DNA of 42,500 nucleotides from Botryococcus braunii (GCA_002005505.1 KV908485.1:294537-337036); one strand, 5' to 3'. Counted from the first letter of the stretch, positions 1 through 8,219 are shown. Made by a program: numbers and translations. Notes: generated by a model from the sequence alone, not told the origin.

Positions 1-89
1 TTTCCCCTCTTTTTTTGTTTTCCTCCGGTTTTGACCCAACTCTCGTCTAGCTCTCTGTCTCACAAAGCTTGGTCCTTGAACCGTGTACT

Positions 90-93
<4 letters not shown>

Positions 94-181
<88 letters not shown>
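94..181. repeat. (AG)n microsatellite
   Basis: An uninterrupted AG/GA dinucleotide run of about 44 units, ending in a G-rich stretch (181-200). It lies upstream of the first recognisable FMO exon, presumably in an intron. Arg-Glu repeat frames across it are low-complexity artefacts. Confidence 0.97.
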
Positions 182-184
<3 letters not shown>

Positions 185-326
185 GAGGGGGAGGGAGGGA
201 GCCAGCTGTCCAGCCATTGTAGACGTTGGGATACGTTATGTTCTGGGGTCGTCAAGCTTCCTGAGGCTGGCAGTGATGCATGCAGGGGCTGGGCTTCGTG
301 TGCTGCGAGGCCTTCTCCTTCAACAG

Positions 327-375
327 CATGGCGACGGCAGGCGTGCAGGCAGAATGGCTGGGAAGGTTGCTGGGG
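327..375 (+). CDS. FMO-like monooxygenase, internal exon
   Basis: A 49-nt exon with a pyrimidine-rich acceptor (CTTCTCCTTCAACAG, ending at 326) and a good donor (GTAAGC from 376). After one leading base it reads MATAGVQAEWLGRLLG, and it ends in phase 0, so it joins in frame to the exon at 2000, which starts GKMALPSRED. In flavin-containing monooxygenases a segment of the type '(E/L)xQARW...G...LPS' lies in the C-terminal part, just before an acidic helix. The order and spacing fit that family. The first base completes a codon from an exon to the left that was not found. Splice signals and frame are seen directly; the family assignment rests on remembered family patterns. Confidence 0.5.
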
Positions 376-563
376 GTAAGCTGCTGTACACTTATGATTT
401 CCTTTATAGACTACAGGAGAGCTGCGGCCTCCCAATGAAAATGAACGATAGAAAAAATATAGATGGTGGGTTTTTCTAAAGTGGTGTTGTGAAAATTTCA
501 GATCTATCCTGTCCATACTGCAGCCCTCCTCCAAGAGGAGAGTCCCTACTCTGTCGTTACACT
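376..563. other. FMO intron, non-repetitive start
   Basis: Start of the 1.6-kb intron between 375 and 2000. It begins with the donor GTAAGC. No gene-like frame or RNA structure is evident. Confidence 0.4.
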
Positions 564-1018
564 TCTTCCTCCTTTGCTGCCTTCTTCTCCTTCTTCTCCT
601 TCACCACCTCCTTCAAGGAGGGTCCCTGCTATCGCGCAAGCCTTGTCCTTCGTTGCTGCCTTATTCTCCTTCCCCTTCTCCTTCCCCTTCTCCTTCTTTT
701 CTTACTCAACTTCTTCTTCGTCTTCTCCTCTTCCTCTTCCTCCTCTTCCTTCTTCTTCTTCTTCCTCATCTTCCTTCTTCTTCTTCTTCTTCTTCTTCTT
801 CTTCCTCCTCTTCCTCTTCCTCTTCTTCTTCTCCTCCTCCTCCTCCTCCTCCTCCTCCTCCTCCTCCTGCTCCTGCTCCTCCTGCTGCTCCTCCTCCTCC
901 TCCTCCTCCTCCTCCTCCTTCGTTTTCTTCGCCCTCCTTTTTCTTCTCTTTCTTCGTCTCCTTCTCCTCCCCCCCCCCCCCCACTTCCCCTCCACCTCCT
1001 CCTCCTCCTCCTCCATCC
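564..1018. repeat. Polypyrimidine (TTC/TCC/CTT)n tract
   Basis: About 450 bases that are almost purely C and T on the plus strand, made of interspersed TTC, TCC, CTTCCT and CTC units plus a C run near 969-982. Every frame across it is open and reads poly-Ser, poly-Leu, poly-Pro or, on the other strand, poly-Glu or poly-Gly. Those frames are not genes. The tract lies inside an FMO intron. Confidence 0.96.
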
Positions 1019-1137
1019 TAATAGACGTATGCTCCCCCTCCCCAGGGTGGGCAGGAGGGCAAAGGAAAAATGAGGCTATTGGGAAGGAACGGTGGGCTGA
1101 CCTGGGTGGCGGGAGGGCAGAGGAAAATGAAGTTGCT

Positions 1138-1416
1138 GGATTTGACGGGCGGGTTGAAGTTGACAGTCGGGAGGGCAGGGGAAAATAAAGTTGCTGGATT
1201 TGACCGGCGGGTTGACGTTGACAGTCGGGAGGGCAGGGGAAAATGAAGTTAATGGATTTGACGGGCGGGTTGACGTTGAAAGTTGGGAGGGCAGGGGAAA
1301 ATGAAGTTAATGGATTTGACGGGCGGGTTGACGTTGACAGTCGGGAGGGCAGGGGAAAATGAAGTTAATGGATTTGACGGGCGGGTTGATGTTGACAGTC
1401 GGGAGGGCAGGGGAAA
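1138..1416. repeat. 58-bp minisatellite, about 4.8 copies
   Basis: Copies begin at 1138, 1196, 1254, 1312 and 1370 (partial) with GGATTTGACGGGCGGGTTGA and contain GGGAGGGCAGGGGAAAATGA. The period is exactly 58 and copies differ by only a few substitutions. The GGGCAGGGGAAAATG core is nearly identical to the splice acceptor of the next FMO exon (1991-2008). Confidence 0.95.
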
Positions 1417-1999
1417 GCGAGTGTTACGCGATGAGACAAGTTGGCTAATCTGAGACCGTGGAGGGCAGGGGAAAATGGATCCGCCAAACAGGAAAGATCA
1501 GCTGAGAGATGTAACGAGCCCGGAATATAACGTCCCTATCTGATGCAAGATGTGACGGCCGGGCTGACCTTGACGGGCGGGAGGGCAGGGGAAAATAAGG
1601 CAGACCAGCGGGGAGGACCAGGTGCGGGATGTGGGGTGACCTGGGCGGGGAGGGGAGGGCATGGGAAAATGAGGAGAGTGGAAAGGACGGGTTGGCTGAC
1701 CTGGGAGGGGGAGAGCAGGAAATAACAAGTGTTACACGATGTGACGGGCGGGGTTACTTTAGATGGGCGGGGAGGGCAGGGGAAAATGAGGGTTACTTGA
1801 GATGGGACGGGGAGGGCAGGGAAAAATGGCACTGGCCAGCAGGGAGAACTAGCTGCAGGATATACCGTCTCCAGAGTATGAATACCTCGCTGAGGGTTAC
1901 TCCATGTGACGGGCTGGCTGACCTGGGAGCGGGGAGGGCAGGGGAAAATGAGGGTTACTCCATGTGACGGGTTGTCTGATCTGGGAGTGGGGAGGGCAG
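1417..1999 (+). repeat. Degenerate tandem array with decayed FMO exon copies
   Basis: Variable-length units continue the 58-bp array. Three contain exon-like extensions after GGGAGGGCAGGGGAAAAT: at about 1461-1530, about 1577-1640 and about 1816-1880. Each resembles the start of the exon at 2000 (ATGGCGCTGCCCAGCAG then GAGGACCAGCTGCGGGA), but with substitutions and in-frame stops (for example GAACTAGCTGCAGG near 1847). They read as tandem copies of acceptor plus exon start that have lost coding capacity. Confidence 0.75.
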
Positions 2000-2173
2000 G
2001 GGAAAATGGCGCTGCCCAGCAGAGAGGACCAGCTGCGGGACGTGGAGGCTCTGAAGCAGTGGAAGAGACGCACCTACCTGCCCAGTCCCAAACGGGGGTC
2101 CACGCTCTCCCTGCACGACATCTACTATCACGACCAGCTCCTGCGGGACATGGGCTACCCGCACCACGTCTAC
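2000..2173 (+). CDS. FMO-like monooxygenase, penultimate exon
   Basis: A 58-codon exon, phase 0 at both ends. The acceptor is GGGAGGGCAG (ending 1999) and the donor GTGCGT (from 2174). It reads GKMALPSREDQLRDVEALK, then QWKRR, and ends with LHDIYYHDQLLRDMGYPHHVY. Flavin-containing monooxygenases carry LPS, an acidic helix, then a (Y/H)xDxL..(D/I)G block in their C-terminal third. Plant members have a block like HIWYNDQLCKDMG, which this matches well. The FAD- and NADPH-binding motifs would lie further left, outside the window, so substrate class (N/S-oxygenation, auxin pathway, Baeyer-Villiger) cannot be judged. The 3' half of this exon is duplicated twice in the following intron. Confidence 0.62.
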
Positions 2174-2600
2174 GTGCGTCGTCCCGCCGTGTCGAACCCC
2201 TGTGTCTGTGTCTGTGCCTGTGCCTCTGCCTGTGCTTGTGTCTGTGTCTTTGTGTGATGTCCCGTCGTGTCATGTGTTATGATCTTGTTTGTGTCTTTGT
2301 TTCCGTCGATGCCTCTGTCTATGTCTAGTACGACGTCTCACCCTTCCCTGCACGACATCTACTACCACGACCAGCTCCTGCGGGACATGGGCTACCCCCA
2401 CCACGTCAACGTGCGACGTCCCGCCATGTCGAACCCTTTTGTCTGTGCCTGTGCCTGTGTCTCTGCCTGTGCTTGTGTCTGTCTCTCTGCCTGTGCTTGT
2501 CTGTGTCCTCATGGGACGTCCCCTCCTGTCAATTGCCACGATCTTGTTTGTGTCTGTGTATGTGTCTTTGCCTGTGTCTATGGTCTAGTATGACACCGAA
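2174..2600 (+). repeat. First duplicated copy of FMO exon 3' half plus intron start
   Basis: The exon segment beginning CTGCACGACATCTACTA at 2111 recurs at 2348, 237 bases later, with very few changes. It reads SLHDIYYHDQLLRDMGYPHH, then VNVRRP. Both are followed by the same post-donor sequence (CGTCCCGCC, then GTCGAACCC) and TGTCTGTG/TGCCTG low-complexity DNA. The duplication unit was therefore exon 3' half plus intron start. The copy stays open and is preceded by TCTAG at 2325-2329, so use as an alternative exon cannot be excluded. Confidence 0.85.
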
Positions 2601-2604
2601 CCCG

Positions 2605-2735
2605 GCCTTGCACGACATCTATTTCTGCCTTGAACGACATCTATTTCTGCCTTGCACGACATCTATTTCTGCCTTGCACGACATCTATTTCTGCCTTGCA
2701 CGACATCTGTTTCTGCCGTGCTCGACATCTACTAC
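2605..2735 (+). repeat. 22-bp repeat grown from an exon fragment
   Basis: About 5.5 copies of GCCTTGCACGACATCTATTT followed by CT. The unit matches the exon stretch encoding LHDIYY (2111-2128), so a short coding fragment seems to have been amplified inside the intron. The last unit runs into the third exon copy. Confidence 0.9.
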
Positions 2736-2812
2736 AACGACCAGCTCCTTCGGGACATGGCCAACCCGCACCACGTCTCCGGGCGACGTCCCGCCATGTC
2801 TAACCCCTTAGT
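2720..2812 (+). repeat. Second duplicated copy of FMO exon 3' half
   Basis: It begins GTGCTCGACATCTACTACAA and reads LDIYYNDQLLRDMANPHHVS, then GRRPAMSNP. It is more diverged than the copy at 2348: GY has become AN, and the putative donor site GTGCGT/GTGCGA reads CGGGCGA, so GT is lost. It appears to be a decaying duplicate exon. Confidence 0.8.
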
Positions 2813-2955
2813 TTTGTTTGTGTTTGTCTCTGTGTCTACGTATGACATCCCGATGACCAATTCTGTTTGTGTTTTTGTGTCTAGGTGCAACATTCCGGCA
2901 ACCGTATTGGTTTGTGTCTGTGTCCATCATGTGCACATGTCGATGTCAATGCCTT

Positions 2956-3625
2956 GGTTTTGCCTAGGTGGAACATCCCATTATGTCTGTGGTTTTGCCT
3001 AGGTGGAACATCCCATTATGTCTGTGGTTTTGCCTAGGTGTAACATCCCATTATGTCTGTGGTTTTGCCTAGGTGTAACATCCCATTATGTCTGTGGTTT
3101 TGCCTAGGTGTAACATCCCATTATGTCTGTGGTTTTTCCTAGGTGTAACATCCCATTATGTCTGTAGTTTTGCCTAGGTGTAACATCCCATTATGTCTGT
3201 GGTTTTGCCTAGGTGTAACATCCCATTAGGTCTGTGGTTTTGGCAAGTTGTAACTTCCCATCATGTCTGTGGTTTTGCCTAGGTGTAACATCCCATTATG
3301 TCTGGTTTTGCCTAGGTATAACATCCCATTATGTCTGGTTTTGCCAAGTTGTAACTTCCTATTATGTCTGTGGTTTTGCCTAGGTGTAACATTACATTGT
3401 GTCCGTGGTTTTGCTAAGGCGTAACTTCCCTTTATGTCTGAGCTTTTGACTAGGTGTAACTTCCGATTGTGTCTGTGGTTTTGCCTACATGTAACTTCCC
3501 ATATGTCTGTGGTTTTGCCTAGTGTAACATCCCATTATGTCTGTGGTTTTGCCGAGGCGTGACTCCCCATTATGTCTGAGGATTTGCCTAGGGGTAACAT
3601 CCCATTATGTCTGTCTGTGTCTGTG
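2956..3625. repeat. 35-bp minisatellite, about 18-19 copies
   Basis: Head-to-tail copies of GGTTTTGCCTAGGTGTAACA followed by TCCCATTATGTCTGT, period 35, with a homogeneous core (about 2956-3240) and diverged, slightly length-variable copies afterwards. There are no unique spacers, so this is not a CRISPR-like array. It lies in the last FMO intron. Confidence 0.95.
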
Positions 3626-3970
3626 TCTATGGACAACACCCCATCATGTCTATGTCTATGTCTATGTTTCCATATGTGTGTACGTACGGCATCTGACCAC
3701 TGTCTGTGCTTATGCATAGACGTGTGTCTATGATTGCAGCCACGCTTACGATGATGGCTCTGCAATTTGCGACAGCCCATCATGTCAACGTCTATATCCA
3801 TGCACATGTCTATGTCTGTGTCTCTGTGCGTGTATGTATATATTGCAATCTTTACGTCTGTGTATCTGTCTACATTTGTTATTCCCAGTGATACACACAT
3901 GACAACACGTCATCATCATAGCTGCTCCCAAACAAGACTGGACACTGCCTTGGACCAGTCACTGTCAAAA
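3626..3970. other. TGTCTATG-rich intron stretch
   Basis: Low-complexity TGTCTATG/TGTGTCTG sequence (3610-3880) passing into unique DNA. No exon was recognised. Confidence 0.45.
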
Positions 3971-4608
3971 GAGGAAGCACCAAATTACCAGAATTCAGGC
4001 TGTATAAAGGCCCCCAAGATCAAGCCCCCCGGCCCCCACCCCCTCCTTTTTTTGGCTTTTTCGGGGGAATTTTCCCCCAAAACACAACAACAACAACCAC
4101 AACACCAACAACAACAACAATAATAATAATAATCAAAAAAACAAAACACACACAGGGAATGTGGCAGGAAATTTGTTTTTGACTCGGCCCCCCGTACCGC
4201 GGACCAATTGGCATAATATTGTGAGTTTGCTGCTGTCCCAGATCATCGTGGCTGGCCGGATCCTCCGTGATAGACGCGACGCGGTTGATCTGACGATTGT
4301 CATTGTGCAGGGTACTGGAACCTGGTATCTCAAGAGGAAGCACTGAATCACAGGAATACAGGCTGTACAAAGCCTCCCAAGTTCGAGCCCCCCGAAACGC
4401 AACCCCCATCTTTTCTTTTTTTTTGTTTCCCCCCCCCCCCCCCCACAAAAAAAAAAAAAAAGGAAAAATGGGGCAGCAGATTTGCTTAGATGCGGCCCCC
4501 AACTACGGATCAATTGGCACGATGTCGTGAGTGAGGCCCCAAACCCTCGGTTTTAAACGTGACACTGATGATGTGGTGGTTATTGGCGTGCAGGGCTGGA
4601 ACCTGGTG
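3971..4608 (+). repeat. Diverged direct repeat ending in FMO last-exon acceptor
   Basis: Two imperfect copies in tandem. GAGGAAGCAC plus its C-rich tail occurs at 3971 and 4334. CAATTGGCA occurs at 4205 and 4511. GTGCAGGG..CTGGAACCTGGT occurs at 4305 and 4588. The second copy carries the true acceptor of the last FMO exon (GTGCAG, ending 4593). The first carries a decoy acceptor (ending 4310) followed by a decayed exon start. Spacing shrinks from 363 to 283 because of indels, including the poly-C/poly-A stretch near 4427-4460. Confidence 0.75.
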
Positions 4609-4842
4609 GCGGAAGCCCTGTGGCCGTATCTGTCGTGGTCGTTCCGGCACGTCTTCCAGCCGCCCGCACTGCAGAAGGCGCTCACGAAGCCAAAGCCCCA
4701 CGAGATTATCAGCCCTGCATCGTACATCTCCAAATCAGAAAAGGTCCCCCCTGGGCCTCCTCCCCGCCCTGCTGTGAGTGACTCAGTGGGGAAAAAGCCA
4801 CAGCTGGAAAAATTGAATACTGGAAACTACTGGAAAAAATGA
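4594..4842 (+). CDS. FMO-like monooxygenase, last exon
   Basis: A terminal exon of 82 codons plus TGA. It follows GTGCAG and starts in phase 0, matching the exon ending at 2173. It begins GWNLVAEALWPYLSWSFRHV. FMO relatives have an 'N(L/P)(L/V)AE...PY' element here, just after the 'DMG' block, so the junction makes family sense. The rest is Pro/Lys-rich and ends NTGNYWKK. The three exons together give 156 codons plus the stop, all in frame. Confidence in the frame and splice sites exceeds confidence in the exact FMO subclass. Confidence 0.55.
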   Translation, partial: GWNLVAEALWPYLSWSFRHVFQPPALQKALTKPKPHEIISPASYISKSEKVPPGPPPRPAVSDSVGKKPQLEKLNTGNYWKK

Positions 4843-5189
4843 TGGACAATTTGGAAAACCTGATTAATTGATTGGTAAATTATAATGTTAATAAAATGAG
4901 AAATAATTCGAAAGTAAAAAACGAACTGAAAAATGTTCTTGATTTTTCGACATGTTGAACTGATTATTCTTCAGGATTAACAATGGTCGGTGCTGCTGGG
5001 AAGAAGCTGATTTTTCCCGTAGAAATGACTGAGCATAAATGAGCAGGCTTATACGCCTCTGGTGAGAGAGCCAGCTGGGAAGGAGCAAGCTTTGAACATG
5101 CTATGACTAATTCGTCGGAATTGATCGATTGTGCTCGGAAGAAGATGCTTCTTCCAGCAAAATCGGCCGAGCCCTAAACAAGCCTACAC
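4843..5189. other. 3' flank of the FMO-like gene
   Basis: AT-rich sequence after the stop, with an AATAAA-containing segment (AATGTTAATAAAATGAG near 4884-4900) that could serve as a polyadenylation signal. No other feature is seen. Confidence 0.4.
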
Positions 5190-5670
5190 CCGTAGCCCTC
5201 ATCCGTGGGTGGGTTGATGGGCGTGAGGAGGTGGGTGGATGCGTGGCTTGGTGGATGGCTGTTGGTGGCCTGGTGGTTGGTTGGCCGTGGGTGGGTGGGT
5301 GGCCGTGGGTGGGTGGGTGGGTATGTAGGTGGGTTAATCGCCGTGAGTAGCCGGGTGGGTGGGCGGATGGCCGTGGGTGGGTGAGTGGGTGGGTGGACTG
5401 CCCTGATTAGGTTAGTGGGTGGATGGTCGTGGGGGGGTGGGTGGGTGGGTGGACTGCCCTGATTAGGTTAGTGGGTGGATGGTCGTGGGGGGGTGGGTGG
5501 GTGGGTGGACAGCCGTGATTAGGTGTGTGGGTGCATGGCCGTGGGGGGGTGGATGGATAGGTGGATGGGTGTGGGTGGGCGTGTGGATGGGGCCGTGGGG
5601 GGGTGGATGGATAGGTGGATGGGTGTGGGTGGGTGTGTGGATGGCCGTGGGTGGGTGGGTGGGGTCAATA
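5190..5670. repeat. G-rich (GGGTGGGTGGAT)n minisatellite
   Basis: GTGGGTGG/GGGTGGATGG units interleaved with GGCCGTGG. A higher-order unit of roughly 64 bp (GTGGACTGCCCTGATTAGGT...) appears near 5392-5520. It contains many runs of three or more G separated by one to three bases on the plus strand. Confidence 0.93.
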
Positions 5671-5935
5671 TTGACGAAGGAAGCATTGAAAGCTCTGAAA
5701 GCCGCACGTCGGTTTCAATACTGTCAACAAAGCGTGGCAATCAGCGAATGCAGTACAGCCACTGAAAGCACTTTCTGGGGAGCACAATTTTAGCAGATGC
5801 AGTACTGAAAGCACTGAAAGAACTTTCTGGGGAGCCCTGCAGGTGGACTTCCCATATGGCGGGATCCCCGTTGACGTTTTGGTGAAGAAGGGCATCATGA
5901 AAGCGCCTTTCCCTCTAGCAACGGTCAAGTGAAGC
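5671..5935. repeat. Short diverged direct repeat (TGAAAGCACT... units)
   Basis: CACTTTCTGGGGAGC occurs at about 5768 and in slightly changed form at about 5821, each preceded by GCAGTAC and TGAAAGCACT. It looks like a two- to three-copy degenerate repeat without coding capacity. Confidence 0.55.
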
Positions 5936-5939
5936 GCGG

Positions 5940-6265
5940 GTCCACCTCCTAGGCCATCAGATATAAATCATCGGGCACGGGATACACATCATTGGGCATT
6001 GGATGTGTATCATCGGGCACGGGATATGCATCATCGGTTAGTCCGAAGTGTATCATTGGGCATGTGGTATCCGAAGTGTTTCATCGGGGAAGGGATATAT
6101 ATCATTGGGCGTCGGGCATGAGTAATGAGCCATCGGGCATTGGATATGATATCATCGGCACTGGATATGTATGTCATCGGGCATCGAATACATTTCATCT
6201 GGCAAGGGATGTGTGTCTTCGGCCATCCGCCGTGGGATGTATATCGTCGGCCATCGATGCTGCAT
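5940..6265. repeat. Degenerate ATCATCGGGCATTGGATATG minisatellite
   Basis: About a dozen copies, 22-31 bases long, of a CATCGGGCAT/CATTGGGCAT core followed by GGGATATG or GGATATGT. Copies are strongly diverged. No gene is seen. Confidence 0.8.
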
Positions 6266-6440
6266 ACTTTGCGGAAGATGGGCATCATGGAGTGAAGGTC
6301 GGCCCAATTCTATTCAGCTGGCATCTGCTTATGGTAGCTGAACGATGCCTTTGCTTCTAGCAACTGCATCGTGACCGCAATTTTCCTTCTGGCAACAGCC
6401 AATTTGCTCCCATAAAAAAGGGGGGGGGGGGGGAAGGGTG

Positions 6441-6535
6441 GTTGTGGAAGTGGACTTGAGCCTGTGCCGTGTGATCTGCCTCATGTGCAATTGAGGCGGG
6501 TCACCACCAGTAGGCTCAAAGTCCACTTCCACAAC
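6441..6535. other. Long stable hairpin (pre-miRNA-like or small foldback)
   Basis: The arm 6441-6463 (GTTGTGGAAGTGGACTTGAG then CCT) is complementary to 6512-6535 with a single bulged A. A second stem pairs 6471-6483 with 6492-6504 (13 pairs including two G-U) around an 8-nt loop. The stems are separated by a roughly 7 x 7 internal loop. GAAG/CTTC pairing just outside (6434-6437 with 6539-6542) extends it. Nothing coding overlaps. Either strand could be the transcribed one; expression is unknown. Confidence 0.7.
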
Positions 6536-6545
6536 TGCACTTCAT

Positions 6546-7130
6546 CCTTTTATTTTGTTTTCGTTTTTTGCTTCAAAAGCTGTATGTGTCATAAATGTTG
6601 CCTTAGTATGGTTCTGAAAGTTGCCGGGAGAACAACAAGGGTGCTGCTCAAAACTGATGGTCCGCAACCGGAACAGTGCCTATTAGCATGAAATTACTAC
6701 AAGCTCTACACATATGCTCACATATCTAGCTTGCATACATTTCGCGCAAGCTGTGCACTCTCGCACAATCCAACTTGCGGATAATTCCTACTGCGTACAA
6801 TTTATAATGCGTACAACCCCCTTTCCTTTACTTTCCTTCCCTTCCCTTTCTTTTCCTACAAGCTGGAGTCGTCAGAAAGTTTGAATCGCGTGCGCCAGGA
6901 GGGCGGGACTTCTAGAGAGTTCCAGGTGAGCCCTTAGAGGCCCCCGGAAGCTTCCTCAACGAAGGCTGCAGATTCTGCTCGAGATGTCGTGACAGCCGTG
7001 TGAACGAGCAGAAAATTCTGCTCCTTCATAAATTGCAGAAACAATTGCAGAGGGGGTGTTCTAGCCAGGCAGTGCCCTGGGCGGGATCCCTGGATCCGCC
7101 AGACGGTGGAACTGATGGACTGTACCAAGT
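6546..7130. other. Unannotated spacer left of copia element
   Basis: Moderately unique DNA without a convincing exon. A segment at about 7070-7110 (CCTGGGCGGGATCCCTGGAT) recurs right of the copia element (14153 onward, CCTGGGCGGGCTCCCTGGAT). The element therefore inserted between two copies of an older short repeat. Confidence 0.5.
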
Positions 7131-7135
7131 GAGTC

Positions 7136-7829
7136 TGTTGAGTTCTGAACATTATTATTGAATGCCTTGTGCTTTAAGTGATCTTCATGTGTGCACTATT
7201 AGGATATGGGTCCATTGAGAACATAAGGTACCTTGAGACACGGCAGATTCTGGACGTTTTCGAACATAAGGTACAATCCTATCTAGATCACACGTTTGTC
7301 GGATGAACTCTTAAGGCTGCCCCACCGGAGTGAATACCAACTGGTTGTGAAAGATGCTGGGCATCACCAGATGCTAGTCTTGTCCGACAGTTGTGTGTGG
7401 CACTCAGCAGACAGTCGTACGGACTGTAGCTGGAGTAACTTCGTCTATTGACGACCTGTCTGCTTTGTACAGGTACGGTGCGGCAGTGTGTGTTGTATCA
7501 TTGTTGCTATTGTGAGAGTGAACAAGCTTAGTGTACCCTGTAGTCACTCAAACAGATAAGGGACAGTGACTTCAGGGAGTATAGGCATGTACTTGAACGT
7601 AGCCGTCTAGAGCCTTATCTAGTGATTGCTTGATCGGTGCTTGTGTACAAGATAATGATGTAACGGAACTGGTTGTGAAAGATGCTGGGCATCACCAGAT
7701 GCTAGTCTTGTCCGACAGTTGTGTGTGGCACTCAGCAGACAGTCGTACGGACTGTAGCTGGAGTAACTTCGTCTATTGACGACCTGTCTGCTTTGTACAG
7801 GGAAAGCCGATTGCCCATAACCTTTCACA
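7136..7829 (+). repeat. Copia 5' LTR (694 bp)
   Basis: Starts TGTTGAGTTC and ends CCTTTCACA (TG...CA termini). It contains a perfect-looking 135-bp internal direct duplication (7339-7473 and 7667-7801, starting AACTGGTTGTGAAAGATGCT), and two ACATAAGGTAC motifs (about 7220 and 7264). It should hold the promoter and transcript start; no strong TATA box was picked out. Confidence 0.95.
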
Positions 7830-7843
7830 GGTTATGGGCCCAC
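7830..7843 (+). other. Copia primer-binding site (internal initiator tRNA)
   Basis: GGTTATGGGCCCAC directly abuts the 5' LTR. It is complementary to the anticodon-stem and loop region of eukaryotic initiator tRNA-Met (GTGGGCCCATAACC), not to a tRNA 3' end. Drosophila copia is primed the same way, by a half tRNA cut in the anticodon loop. The same mechanism is inferred here. Confidence 0.75.
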
Positions 7844-8219
7844 GCCCTTCCAGCTGAGCCAAGTAAAAGCAGGAGTGAAGGTCGTCTACGGATGGGTCAG
7901 ACGTAAGCGTCAACAAAGGAGCTCGAGCATGGCGCAGCGGCGCAAGGGAACTCGAGTGTACCAGGACCATTATCTTACTCACAGTTTACCTTTCTGGGAA
8001 ATTCATAATTGAAGTTTTAGCTGTGCTTTATCATTCATAGACGTTGTCTAGAAGCACTGAGTGAGTCGGGCCGGACTCCGGCGCAAACTTCTGAGGGGAA
8101 CATATCTGCTACTACTGTGCAAGACTGGCTGGTAAATTTCCATGACATGGAGGGAATTATAGGGTATTGCTGCATTCCAGAAGTTTATGAGTAAGTTTGG
8201 CTGGTGAAGTGACAATAGT
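7844..8219 (+). other. Copia 5' leader
   Basis: About 375 bases between primer-binding site and gag-pol ATG. It probably carries the RNA packaging signal. No separate gene is seen. Confidence 0.5.

Noticed and set aside
83..379. Open frames coding Arg-Glu repeats across the first AG run
   Set aside because: They are produced by the dinucleotide repeat; no start context or domain.
489..1188. Long Ser/Leu/Pro-rich and Glu-rich frames on both strands
   Set aside because: All frames of a polypyrimidine tract are open; composition only.
1536..2273. 245-codon minus-strand frame opposite the FMO exon
   Set aside because: Low-complexity, driven by the minisatellite; the plus-strand exon explains conservation.
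2956..3625. CRISPR-like array
   Set aside because: Units abut without unique spacers and diverge gradually; the genome is eukaryotic.
5190..5670. Telomere or subtelomere repeat
   Set aside because: Units are GGGTGGGTGGAT-like and irregular, not TTTAGGG or TTAGGG.
7619..7828. 69-codon minus-strand frame, repeated at 13937-14146
   Set aside because: It lies within the copia LTRs; duplicated with the LTR, not a gene.
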